From assembly GCA_005110385.1 (NCBI GenBank), contig DUDT01000018.1, positions 47,314 through 111,313 on the forward strand: a stretch of 64,000 bases of DNA. The letters run 5' to 3'. The DNA comes from Candidatus Melainabacteria bacterium (lineage in GTDB: Bacteria; Cyanobacteriota; Vampirovibrionia; LMEP-6097). The notes beneath the pieces are model-generated. The model was given only the letters and a program-made list of their open reading frames with translations, did no database searches and was not told where the DNA came from. Position 1 is the first letter of the stretch, and each line of letters opens with the position of its first letter. The translations under genes were made by a program, and so were the position numbers. Positions 1 to 7,898 of the stretch are shown one piece after another.

Positions 1-1114
1 CAGCCTGAAATACTATAGCCATAGTAATTAAACTGCCGTGAGGAATACCAGGCGTTCCAAAAGTCGCTAACAGAACCATTCCAACAACAAATATCTGTTG
101 AGTTAAAGTTAAAGGCTCTGGCAGCCAAGCTTGTGCAACAAATAAAGTAACAATAGATTCATAAATAGCTGCCCCGCACATATTCATCGAAGCACCAATA
201 GGAATGACGAAGCTCGCTATTTTATTAGGCACATTAAACTTCTTCTCTAAAGTTTCTAAAGTAATAGGAATAGAAGCAGCTGAGCTAGAGGTACTAAAGG
301 CTGTCAGCATAACTTCTTTCATGCCACTGAAAAACTGTAATGGCGTAAAATCTGTAAAAAAGTGAACTAAAATCGGAGCCACTACTAATATCATCGCCGC
401 AAAAGCAATTAATACAGTACTTACAAAAGGCATGTAATTAGCTAAAGAACTAAGACCACCGATAGCAACAGTCTTCGTGATTAAAGCAAAAATACCCAAG
501 GGTGATATCGCCATAATCCAATGAGTAACTTTTAATATCGCATTTAAACAAGCTTTAAAAAAATCAAGAACCATCCTCCCGTTCTTCACTTTAATTAAAG
601 CGACAGAAAATAAAATAGAGACTAAAATAATCTGCAACAAAGAGCCAGCTGCAAGGGATTTAAAAATATTATCAGGTACTATTCCAAATATCAAATCACC
701 AAAACTAAAACTCGATTCAGTAATGAATTTCACATCATCAGCTGCTGGATTAGAGTCTATAAGACTATGTAAATCAATGTGGTAGCCTGGTTTAAAGAAA
801 TTTACGAAGACGAGCCCAAAGGCAGCTGCAAATAGCATCAAGCCTTTAAATAGTAAAAACGTTACTAAGCCTACTTTACCTAAACTCTGAACCGGTAAAT
901 GCCCAACCCCAACAATAATAGAAGAAATGATCAGTGGTAAAACTATCATTTTTAAAAGCTTTAGGAAAAGATCACCAATCCAGCTAATATGTGAAAGCCT
1001 AACGATACCAAGACTTGGGTCTTGCATATCTGTACCAGACACAGAGAAAAAATAACCTAGTATCGCACCAAGGGCAAGACCGATAAAAATTCTCCAATGT
1101 AGATCAAGTTTCAT
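1..1114 (-). CDS. Dicarboxylate/amino acid:cation symporter (SDF family), C-terminus off the window
   Basis: The frame is open from an ATG at 1114 to the left edge, giving 371 codons; the last part is cut off by the window. The product is a multi-pass inner-membrane carrier of the SDF/GltP-DctA family, which imports dicarboxylates or acidic amino acids with cations. Family marks seen are an N-terminal hydrophobic segment (MKLDLHWRIFIGLALGAILG), the serine-rich hairpin loop STSSSAASIP, and a GTPGIP segment near the edge. The usual NMDGT signature reads NMCGA here, so an Asp that normally helps bind cation is a Cys. It lies 49 bp downstream of the epimerase gene on the same strand. The substrate cannot be read from sequence. 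Confidence 0.85.
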   Translation of the reverse strand, partial: MKLDLHWRIFIGLALGAILGYFFSVSGTDMQDPSLGIVRLSHISWIGDLFLKLLKMIVLPLIISSIIVGVGHLPVQSLGKVGLVTFLLFKGLMLFAAAFGLVFVNFFKPGYHIDLHSLIDSNPAADDVKFITESSFSFGDLIFGIVPDNIFKSLAAGSLLQIILVSILFSVALIKVKNGRMVLDFFKACLNAILKVTHWIMAISPLGIFALITKTVAIGGLSSLANYMPFVSTVLIAFAAMILVVAPILVHFFTDFTPLQFFSGMKEVMLTAFSTSSSAASIPITLETLEKKFNVPNKIASFVIPIGASMNMCGAAIYESIVTLFVAQAWLPEPLTLTQQIFVVGMVLLATFGTPGIPHGSLITMAIVFQA

Positions 1115-1163
1115 AATTAATAGTTAAGGTTATAATATGCAATTTAGAAATTAAAAGCAAGCT

Positions 1164-2138
1164 TTAAGATAAAATTTTATTTTTATCTTGAAACCACTCT
1201 ATGAATTTATCTAAACCTTCACTAAGATGCGTCTTAGGATTATAAGCAAGCAGTGACTTAGCTTTAGAGATATCAGCACACGTTATAGGAACATCACCCA
1301 CCACTCTATCTTGATAAGAGATAATTGCTGGCTTATTGAGCTTAGTCTCAAGAAGAGAAATTAATTCGCTAACAGTGTATGTCCGCGATTCCCCTAAATT
1401 AAATATCTCAAATTTAGTATTAAAGTCTATCGCCTTGGTAATTCCATCTAGAATATCGTCAATATAAGTATAATCACGCTGATAAGAACCATCACCATAA
1501 ACTGGAATAGGCTTTCCTAAAAATATTAACTCTGAAAATTTATGGATAGCTAAATCAGGCCTCTGCCTAGCACCATAAACAGTAAAAAACCTTAAACAAA
1601 CCGACGAAAGAGAATCTACTGAATATGTCATCGCATGCACCATCGCTTCACCAGAAACTTTAGTCGCAGCATAGGGACTAATAGGCTTACTAATATCCTC
1701 ATCTTCCTTAAATGGTGTCACCGAACGAGATCCATAGACAGAACTACTAGAAGCAAAAACAAATTTAGATACTTTATATTTCTTCGCAAGATCTAACAAA
1801 TTAATGGTGGAGTGGTTATTCACAGTATCATAAAGCCGAGGATTCTCTAAAGAAGGTCTAACACCAGCCATCGCCGCTAAATGAACTATATGAGTAAAAT
1901 TATATTTTTTAAAAAGCTCTTCAAGAGCATCATAATCTAATAAATCAAGCTCATAGATACTAGCATTAGTGCTTAAATAATGTTTTTTGCTGTTATCGCG
2001 CTTGATTTGAGGTGAATAGAAATCACAAAAATTATCAACCCCAACGAGCTTATCGCCTCTATCTATAAGTAAATCCATTAAATGTGAACCAATAAACCCA
2101 GCAGAACCTGTTATTAAGATAGTTCTAGAATTATTCAC
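1164..2138 (-). CDS. NAD-dependent epimerase, probably UDP-glucuronate 4-epimerase
   Basis: This 324-residue extended short-chain dehydrogenase/reductase probably interconverts UDP-glucuronate and UDP-galacturonate for surface polysaccharide. The Rossmann glycine motif GSAGFIG is at residues 11-17 and the catalytic Tyr-x3-Lys (YAATK) at 156-160, after a Ser-rich SSSSVYG stretch. The segments VDNFCDFYSP (about 34-43) and AAMAGVRPSLENP (about 88-100) are typical of the UDP-glucuronate 4-epimerase subgroup rather than GalE. Its start overlaps the tmk stop by 4 bp (ATGA), so the two are probably translated together. The exact sugar is inferred; UDP-glucose epimerase is the main alternative. Confidence 0.85.
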   Translation of the reverse strand: MNNSRTILITGSAGFIGSHLMDLLIDRGDKLVGVDNFCDFYSPQIKRDNSKKHYLSTNASIYELDLLDYDALEELFKKYNFTHIVHLAAMAGVRPSLENPRLYDTVNNHSTINLLDLAKKYKVSKFVFASSSSVYGSRSVTPFKEDEDISKPISPYAATKVSGEAMVHAMTYSVDSLSSVCLRFFTVYGARQRPDLAIHKFSELIFLGKPIPVYGDGSYQRDYTYIDDILDGITKAIDFNTKFEIFNLGESRTYTVSELISLLETKLNKPAIISYQDRVVGDVPITCADISKAKSLLAYNPKTHLSEGLDKFIEWFQDKNKILS

Positions 2139-2752
2139 AGCTGACCTTGTTCAATAAAACTATTAATCAGATTAACTATTCGCTCATGAAGCACTTCACG
2201 AGAATGATTCTCGACATTTATAATTTTCACTCTTTCAGGTTCTTCATGTGCAATAGTCTTATAGCCATTAGCTATCCTAATGAAAAATAGTTTATTTTCC
2301 TGTTCAATTCTATCTGGAGCTCCCTCACGCCTTCTTGCAGCTTCATCTGCATCTATCATTAACATCAAAGTAAGATCTGGCTTAATACCTTTAGTAATAT
2401 ATGCATTTAACTGCCTAATAATCCCTATATCTAAATTTCTACCATAACCTTGATAAGCTAAAGTGCTATCAGTAAAACGATCACAGATAACGACCTTAGT
2501 CGGGTCTTTAATTAGAGAATGATATTCTTCTACATGTTGGGCTCTATCTGCAAGATACACCAGAAGCTCAGCTTTGTCTGACACTTTATAATTTTTATCA
2601 AGGATTAATTCCCTAAGCCGTTTACCAAGATCAGTACCTCCTGGATTCGAGGTGAACAACCAATCCTTATTATTCTCAGCAGCATATTTTTTTAACAAAG
2701 ACACCTGAGTAGTCTTTCCAGCTTGATCTGGCCCTTCAATAGTAATGAACAT
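2135..2752 (-). CDS. tmk: Thymidylate kinase
   Basis: This cytoplasmic enzyme phosphorylates dTMP to dTDP for DNA synthesis. At 205 residues it has normal family length. The P-loop GPDQAGKTT is at residues 7-15, the DR(F)xxS substrate motif at 91-96 (DRFTDS, followed by LAYQG), and an Arg-rich lid (RRREGAPDRIE) near 145-155. It lies between rplI (27 bp upstream) and the epimerase gene (4-bp overlap), an apparent three-gene operon. No key residue appears to be missing. Confidence 0.95.
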   Translation of the reverse strand: MFITIEGPDQAGKTTQVSLLKKYAAENNKDWLFTSNPGGTDLGKRLRELILDKNYKVSDKAELLVYLADRAQHVEEYHSLIKDPTKVVICDRFTDSTLAYQGYGRNLDIGIIRQLNAYITKGIKPDLTLMLMIDADEAARRREGAPDRIEQENKLFFIRIANGYKTIAHEEPERVKIINVENHSREVLHERIVNLINSFIEQGQL

Positions 2753-2779
2753 GAAATAAAATTATGACACGTATAAAAC

Positions 2780-3238
2780 TTAGATCGCTTGAACTTTAAC
2801 TATAATAGTCGCAAAAATCTGAGCAGCTAGATTCAACTTAACTTCAAAATCACCAATAGCTCTAATAGGTGTTTTTAGATCAATCTGATCTTTAGCAATT
2901 TTAATAGAAAGCTGCTGTTCAACAGCATTACTAACATTCTCTTTGGTTATAGCACCGAAAAGCTTACCAGATTCACCAGCCTTAGCTTCAATCTTAACAA
3001 ACTGCTCATCAAGCTTAGCTTTAAGCTGTTCTGCTTTCTCTCTTCTCTGCTGTGCCTCTTCTTCAAGCTTGCTCTTTCTAACTTCATATTCAGCAAGGGT
3101 AAATCTATTAGCCACATGAGCAAGACCTCTAGGTAAAAGAAAATTTCTAGCGTAACCTGGTCTCACTTTTACAAGCTCACCAGCCTTACCTAAATGTTCA
3201 ACATCATCAACTAAAATTAAATCTAAAGCAGAAGCCAT
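2780..3238 (-). CDS. rplI: 50S ribosomal protein L9
   Basis: Large-subunit protein bL9, which binds 23S rRNA. The N-terminal domain shows the family pattern LILVDDVEHLGKAGELVKV and then GYARNFLLPRGLA, followed by the long charged connecting helix and a C-terminal domain. I chose the ATG at 3238 (152 residues) because it matches the usual family start. A GTG at 3271 in the same frame would add 11 residues, and neither start has a clear Shine-Dalgarno sequence. It is the first gene of the rplI-tmk-epimerase cluster and is divergent from polA, with about 150 bp between them for promoters. Confidence 0.95.
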   Translation of the reverse strand: MASALDLILVDDVEHLGKAGELVKVRPGYARNFLLPRGLAHVANRFTLAEYEVRKSKLEEEAQQRREKAEQLKAKLDEQFVKIEAKAGESGKLFGAITKENVSNAVEQQLSIKIAKDQIDLKTPIRAIGDFEVKLNLAAQIFATIIVKVQAI

Positions 3239-3385
3239 AAGAGAATTTATTTTAACATAATCAAATTTCACAATGGACGAAATATTATTCTTCCTTAATG
3301 AAGTTATTTTATCTCTGATAGAATATTTTCCTTAAGTCAATTTTGATTTATCAAAACCTAACTTAAGAGTCCCACAAATTCCTTG

Positions 3386-6300
3386 ATGACTAATGAAACA
3401 CTTTTACTTATAGACGGTAGCAATCTAGCTTTTAGAATGTTTTTTGCACTAGAAAGAACCAATCTTAGAAACAAGGATGGTGAACCAACTTGGGCTATAT
3501 ATGGGACTTTAAAAGCCCTGTTCGATGCAATGGAAATGATTAAACCCACTTCTATAGCTGTCGCATTCGACTTACCACAGCCTTCTTTTCGGCATGAACT
3601 CTATGAAGAGTACAAAGCTAACCGCCCAGATGAAATGCCGGATGATTTAAAAGCACAATGGGGCTGGATCAAAGAAAGTTTTAAAAGATTTCATATTCCA
3701 GTTTTAGAAGAGGCTGGCTTTGAAGCTGATGATCTTATCGGCATACTCACTAAAGCAGCTGAAAAAGAAGGCATTAAAACCGTCATATTATCTGGTGACA
3801 GAGATCTCTTTCAGTTAATCAGTGATGACGTTAAAGTAGCATCACCACAGCGTGGTGGAGGACTAAAACTCTACAGCCCGGAAGATGTTATCGAAGAGCT
3901 AGGCATAAAACCTTCTCAAGTAGCTGATTACAAAGGCATAGCTGGAGATAGCTCTGATAATATACCTGGTGTCAAAGGGCTAGGACCTAAGTCAGCCATA
4001 AAATTATTAGAAGATTATGGTGATCTTGACAATATCTATAAGAATTTAAAAAATATCAACCCAGCTAAAGTTCAAGAAAAATTAAAAGCCCAAGAGGATT
4101 CTGCAAGATTATCAAAGCATCTTGCGACAATCCTTACAGAGGAAATCCATGCAGGTCAGACAGAAGGATATTTAAAGGCAGCTAAGCTTAACTTACCAGA
4201 TACTCAATCACTGATAGATTTTTTAAAAGTCTTTGAATTTCATAGCATTTTAAAAAAATTACCAGTACTCCTAAAAAGTTTTAATAATGGTGACTTAGTT
4301 AAAGTGAGTATAAATATAGATGAAGAATCTACGGATGGTTCTAATAAAGCATTTGAACAAGTAGATCAAGAAATCAGAAGGTTAGAACTCAGTGCCATTA
4401 TTATAGACAGCGAAGCAAAGCTTAAAGAACTCAGTGATGAACTTAAAAAAGTTAATATCTTTGCAATAGACTTAGAAACCACTGGATTAAACACTCTCAA
4501 CTGCAAGATAGTCGGCTGGGCGTTTGCGTTTCATAAAGCAGATACCCGTGATGAAAATATTTACTCTTATTACATTCCAGTTAAGCAGCCCAATGAAATA
4601 AAAGAAGTTGAAAATATCACCATAAGTCAGGGTTCATTATTCAGCCAGCACCTGCTTACAGAGAATGAATCTGACGATTCTAAAAACACTACAGCCACTC
4701 TAATAAAAGGAAATTCAGAATTATTAAGTCACAGCCTAGTCTTAGAATATTTAAAACCCGTTCTAGAAAATAAGAATCAACTACAAATTATTCAGAATGC
4801 CAAATTTGAGCATAAGTTATTTAAGCGGCTTGGCATCGTAACTCACAGTAATTTTTTCGATATTATGCTAGCTAGCTATGTTGAAAATCCAAGTAATAAA
4901 CACGGTCTTAAACAACAGTCTAAAAGAATACTTCACTTAAGAATGAAAGAAATAGAGGAACTTATCGGCACTGGGCGAAAACAAATAACCTTAGACCAAG
5001 TCCCAATGAATGATGTCGCAGATTATGCCGCAGCCGATGCTTTTATCACTTATAGACTTTACCTCTACTATCAAAAAACTTTAAATAAAAAACAATTAGA
5101 GCTTTTAAAAAATATCGATTTCCCTTTTATAGAAGTACTTACAGAGATAGAAAGTACCGGCGTAAGCATAGATACTAAATATTTTTCAGAATTATCTATA
5201 GAGCTACATCAAAGAATCACGGTGCTAGAAGAAAGCATATTTAAACTATCTGGAAAGCAATTCAATATAGCTTCACCAAAACAGCTCAGTGAAACACTAT
5301 TTATTGAACTTGGTATCAAAAATGATGGTAAAAAAAATAAATCTGGTAATTTTTCTACCGATCAAGATACTCTTGAAAAACTATTAACAGAGTCAGATCT
5401 AAATCCAGAACAAAAAGTCTTAATACAGAAAATCCTTGAATACCGCTCACTAACCAAACTTACGAGTACTTACGTTGACAATCTACCACAGCTTATCGCT
5501 AAAGAGACACAGAGAATACATTCTGACTTCAATCAAGTTCTAACCACTACAGGCAGGCTCAGCTCTTCTAACCCTAATTTGCAAAATATTCCCATCAAAA
5601 CAGAGCTAGGCCGTAAAGTGAGAACTGGTTTCACAACAGCTAATGAAAATAACTTTATAGTAAGTGCTGATTATTCTCAGATAGAGCTTCGAGTATTAGC
5701 TCACTTAGCGAATGAAAAAGAGTTAATTAGAGCTTTTCAGAATAACGAAGATATTCATACTCAAACCGCAATTAAAATAATGGATAAAAAGCCAGAAGAA
5801 ATTACTGCTGATGATAGAAGAATAGGAAAAACTCTAAATTTTGCTTTAGTTTACATGCAAGGAACCTTTGCTACCGCTCAGCAATTGAATATTACAAATA
5901 AAGAAGCTAAATACTTTATAGATAAATATTTTGAAATTTATTCTTCTATAAAACCTTTTATGGCAAGCACACTTGAATTCGCTCATGAAAATTCATATGT
6001 AGAGAATATCTTTGGTAGAAGAAGATATTTCCAAAATATTAATAGTAATAATAAAATGCTACAAAAAGAAGAAGAAAGACAAGCCTTTAACACCGTCATT
6101 CAAAGTGCTGCTGCTGATATTATGAAACAGGCTATGATAAAGATCAAAGCAGAGCTTTCTCAAAATATAAAACCTGAACTTCTAAATGATACTGTTCTTA
6201 ATGCTTCTGAAAGCTTTAATATTCCAAAAATCATACTCCAAGTGCATGACGAGATATTAATAGAATGTCAAGAAAAAAATCTTAGTTCAGTCCAAAACAT

Positions 6301-6391
6301 ACTCAAAGACTGTATGGAGAATATAGTTGAACTGCGAGTGCCATTAATAGCTAATCTTGGCTTTGGTAAAAACTGGCTTGAAGCGCATTAA
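3386..6391 (+). CDS. polA: DNA polymerase I (5' nuclease, 3' exonuclease and polymerase domains)
   Basis: A 1001-residue repair and Okazaki-fragment polymerase. The 5' nuclease domain (about 1-300) has DGSNLAFRMFFAL, EADDLIG, SGDRDLFQL and the helix-hairpin-helix stretch GDSSDNIPGVKGLGP. The 3'-5' exonuclease (about 355-560) has DLETTGLN and the final YAAAD; its middle motif reads NAKFE where Asp is usual. The polymerase has motif A DYSQIELR (about 763), motif B (about 811-823) and motif C QVHDE (about 951-955). It is longer than E. coli Pol I (928) mainly from a low-complexity insert near residues 390-440. The ATG at 3386 is preferred over the TTG just before it. The stop codon overlaps the stop of the convergent HAD gene (TTAA). 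Confidence 0.96.
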   Translation: MTNETLLLIDGSNLAFRMFFALERTNLRNKDGEPTWAIYGTLKALFDAMEMIKPTSIAVAFDLPQPSFRHELYEEYKANRPDEMPDDLKAQWGWIKESFKRFHIPVLEEAGFEADDLIGILTKAAEKEGIKTVILSGDRDLFQLISDDVKVASPQRGGGLKLYSPEDVIEELGIKPSQVADYKGIAGDSSDNIPGVKGLGPKSAIKLLEDYGDLDNIYKNLKNINPAKVQEKLKAQEDSARLSKHLATILTEEIHAGQTEGYLKAAKLNLPDTQSLIDFLKVFEFHSILKKLPVLLKSFNNGDLVKVSINIDEESTDGSNKAFEQVDQEIRRLELSAIIIDSEAKLKELSDELKKVNIFAIDLETTGLNTLNCKIVGWAFAFHKADTRDENIYSYYIPVKQPNEIKEVENITISQGSLFSQHLLTENESDDSKNTTATLIKGNSELLSHSLVLEYLKPVLENKNQLQIIQNAKFEHKLFKRLGIVTHSNFFDIMLASYVENPSNKHGLKQQSKRILHLRMKEIEELIGTGRKQITLDQVPMNDVADYAAADAFITYRLYLYYQKTLNKKQLELLKNIDFPFIEVLTEIESTGVSIDTKYFSELSIELHQRITVLEESIFKLSGKQFNIASPKQLSETLFIELGIKNDGKKNKSGNFSTDQDTLEKLLTESDLNPEQKVLIQKILEYRSLTKLTSTYVDNLPQLIAKETQRIHSDFNQVLTTTGRLSSSNPNLQNIPIKTELGRKVRTGFTTANENNFIVSADYSQIELRVLAHLANEKELIRAFQNNEDIHTQTAIKIMDKKPEEITADDRRIGKTLNFALVYMQGTFATAQQLNITNKEAKYFIDKYFEIYSSIKPFMASTLEFAHENSYVENIFGRRRYFQNINSNNKMLQKEEERQAFNTVIQSAAADIMKQAMIKIKAELSQNIKPELLNDTVLNASESFNIPKIILQVHDEILIECQEKNLSSVQNILKDCMENIVELRVPLIANLGFGKNWLEAH

Positions 6392-7074
6392 GGCGAATTA
6401 CTTAAACAATAAAAATCGTCTATAACGAAATCCGCCTTCAAAGCTAATATCTCATCTAATGGCAGCGTCGAAGTCAAAGCCACCACTTTAGCTCCAGCAT
6501 TAATTCCAGCGAATATACCAGATTTAGAATCTTCAAAAACAAGACATTCTTGAGGCTTAAAACCAAGTTCACTAGCAGCTTTTAAATATATTTCTGGGTG
6601 CGGCTTACTATTTTCTATCATAGTGTCATCTATAACTAAACTAAAATACTTTCTCAAATTAGCTTTCTCTAGGGTAAACTCCACATTAACAGGTGGAGCA
6701 GAAGTTCCTATAGCTCTTGGTATATTAAGGCTATCTAAAAGCTCTAAAAATTCTATTAATCCTGGTGCTGGTTTTATAGAATCCCTATAAAGCTCCCTGT
6801 AAATAAGTTCTTTTTCTTGAGCGTATTCTTCGACTAATTCATCAGTCAAGCCACTATCAAAGAGATTTAAAAGCCATTCTCTATTCGTTCTGCCATAAAT
6901 CTTTTCAGCCATATCTTCATCTGTAAGATGAAAACCTTTACTAGAACAGAATTGTTTTAATGCCTTTTTATGAAACTCCGTGTTATAAACAAGGACGCCA
7001 TCCATATCAAAAATAACAGCTTTAATATCCTTGAAAATTTCCTTAAAAGTTAGGGAATGACTAATTATATTCAT
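6388..7074 (-). CDS. HAD-family hydrolase, beta-phosphoglucomutase/phosphatase-like
   Basis: A 228-residue haloacid dehalogenase-superfamily protein, most likely a small-molecule phosphatase or phosphoglucomutase. The nucleophile motif DMDGVLV lies near residues 23-29, followed by a helical cap domain. Motif II is seen as GTSAP (about 118-122). Lys and acidic residues of the last motifs are seen in NSKPHPEIY and VFEDSKSGIFAG. The physiological substrate cannot be assigned. It is convergent with polA (4-bp overlap) and divergent from the oxygenase-like gene, with only 22 bp between their start codons. Confidence 0.85.
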   Translation of the reverse strand: MNIISHSLTFKEIFKDIKAVIFDMDGVLVYNTEFHKKALKQFCSSKGFHLTDEDMAEKIYGRTNREWLLNLFDSGLTDELVEEYAQEKELIYRELYRDSIKPAPGLIEFLELLDSLNIPRAIGTSAPPVNVEFTLEKANLRKYFSLVIDDTMIENSKPHPEIYLKAASELGFKPQECLVFEDSKSGIFAGINAGAKVVALTSTLPLDEILALKADFVIDDFYCLSNSP

Positions 7075-7096
7075 ATGGGAAAATAATAACTAATGC

Positions 7097-7879
7097 ATGA
7101 TTAAAAAAGTAAAAGTTTTAAATAAAGATGAATGTGAAAATATTTTCAAGATTATACTTGAGCTAAAAAGCTTTTGGAAATTAAGGAACGAAGATGATCA
7201 TCCATTTGAGCTGCCTAGATTCACTTTAGGAGCAGTGAGCTATATAGATGCCATAAGCTCCTACCAGAATTATCAAGAAGAAGCTGCTCTGCAGAACCTT
7301 TTACTAGAAAAGCATTTAAGTGATTTATATGTAAAAGTTTTGCATGAATTAGAAAAAGCTACTGGAATAGAGTGTGAATATTCTAAGACTAATGCTCTAC
7401 CTGGGTTTCACATATTTGGTAGTGATATTTATTTCGAAGAAGAAGCTGGTAAATTTCATCACGATAGACAGAATGAATTAATTGACTGGGGAGAAATATG
7501 CTACGACCCGATAAAGAATCTCAGCTTTACCTTATCCATAAAGCTTCCCAGTAGAGGGGCTGGATTAATATTACTAGGCGATCAAGTAGAAGTAGAAAAT
7601 TCTTTTAAAGAAAATAAAGCAGACAGCCAAATTTTAAAAGAAGTCATAGAAAATAGCTTTCAAATGAATACTATTTTCCAAACAAGAGATGATACGCATA
7701 TAAACTTAAATGAACTTGAGTTTATTAAGTATGAAGAAGGTTATATGTTTATCCACTCTGGAAAATTTACACATGCGATGGCTCCAGCTATAGAAATGTC
7801 TCCAGAAGATATGAGAATTACCCTGCAAGGCCATGGAATTTTAGATGAAAAAAGTAATAAATACTTAATTTACTGGTGA
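7097..7879 (+). CDS. Probable 2-oxoglutarate/Fe(II)-dependent oxygenase
   Basis: A 260-residue protein that I do not recognise as a named family. Its C-terminal half has the metal-ligand layout of 2OG-Fe(II) oxygenases. An HxD-like motif occurs in GKFHHDRQNE (about residues 119-128). A distal His occurs in SGKFTHAMAP (about 223-232), followed by an Arg in MRITLQGHG that could bind the 2-oxoglutarate carboxylate. There is no signal peptide or membrane segment. It lies 19 bp upstream of secA on the same strand and may share its transcript. The fold assignment rests on motif spacing only, and the substrate is unknown. Confidence 0.55.
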   Translation: MIKKVKVLNKDECENIFKIILELKSFWKLRNEDDHPFELPRFTLGAVSYIDAISSYQNYQEEAALQNLLLEKHLSDLYVKVLHELEKATGIECEYSKTNALPGFHIFGSDIYFEEEAGKFHHDRQNELIDWGEICYDPIKNLSFTLSIKLPSRGAGLILLGDQVEVENSFKENKADSQILKEVIENSFQMNTIFQTRDDTHINLNELEFIKYEEGYMFIHSGKFTHAMAPAIEMSPEDMRITLQGHGILDEKSNKYLIYW

Positions 7880-7898
7880 GCTATAATTTTAAGCTCAG

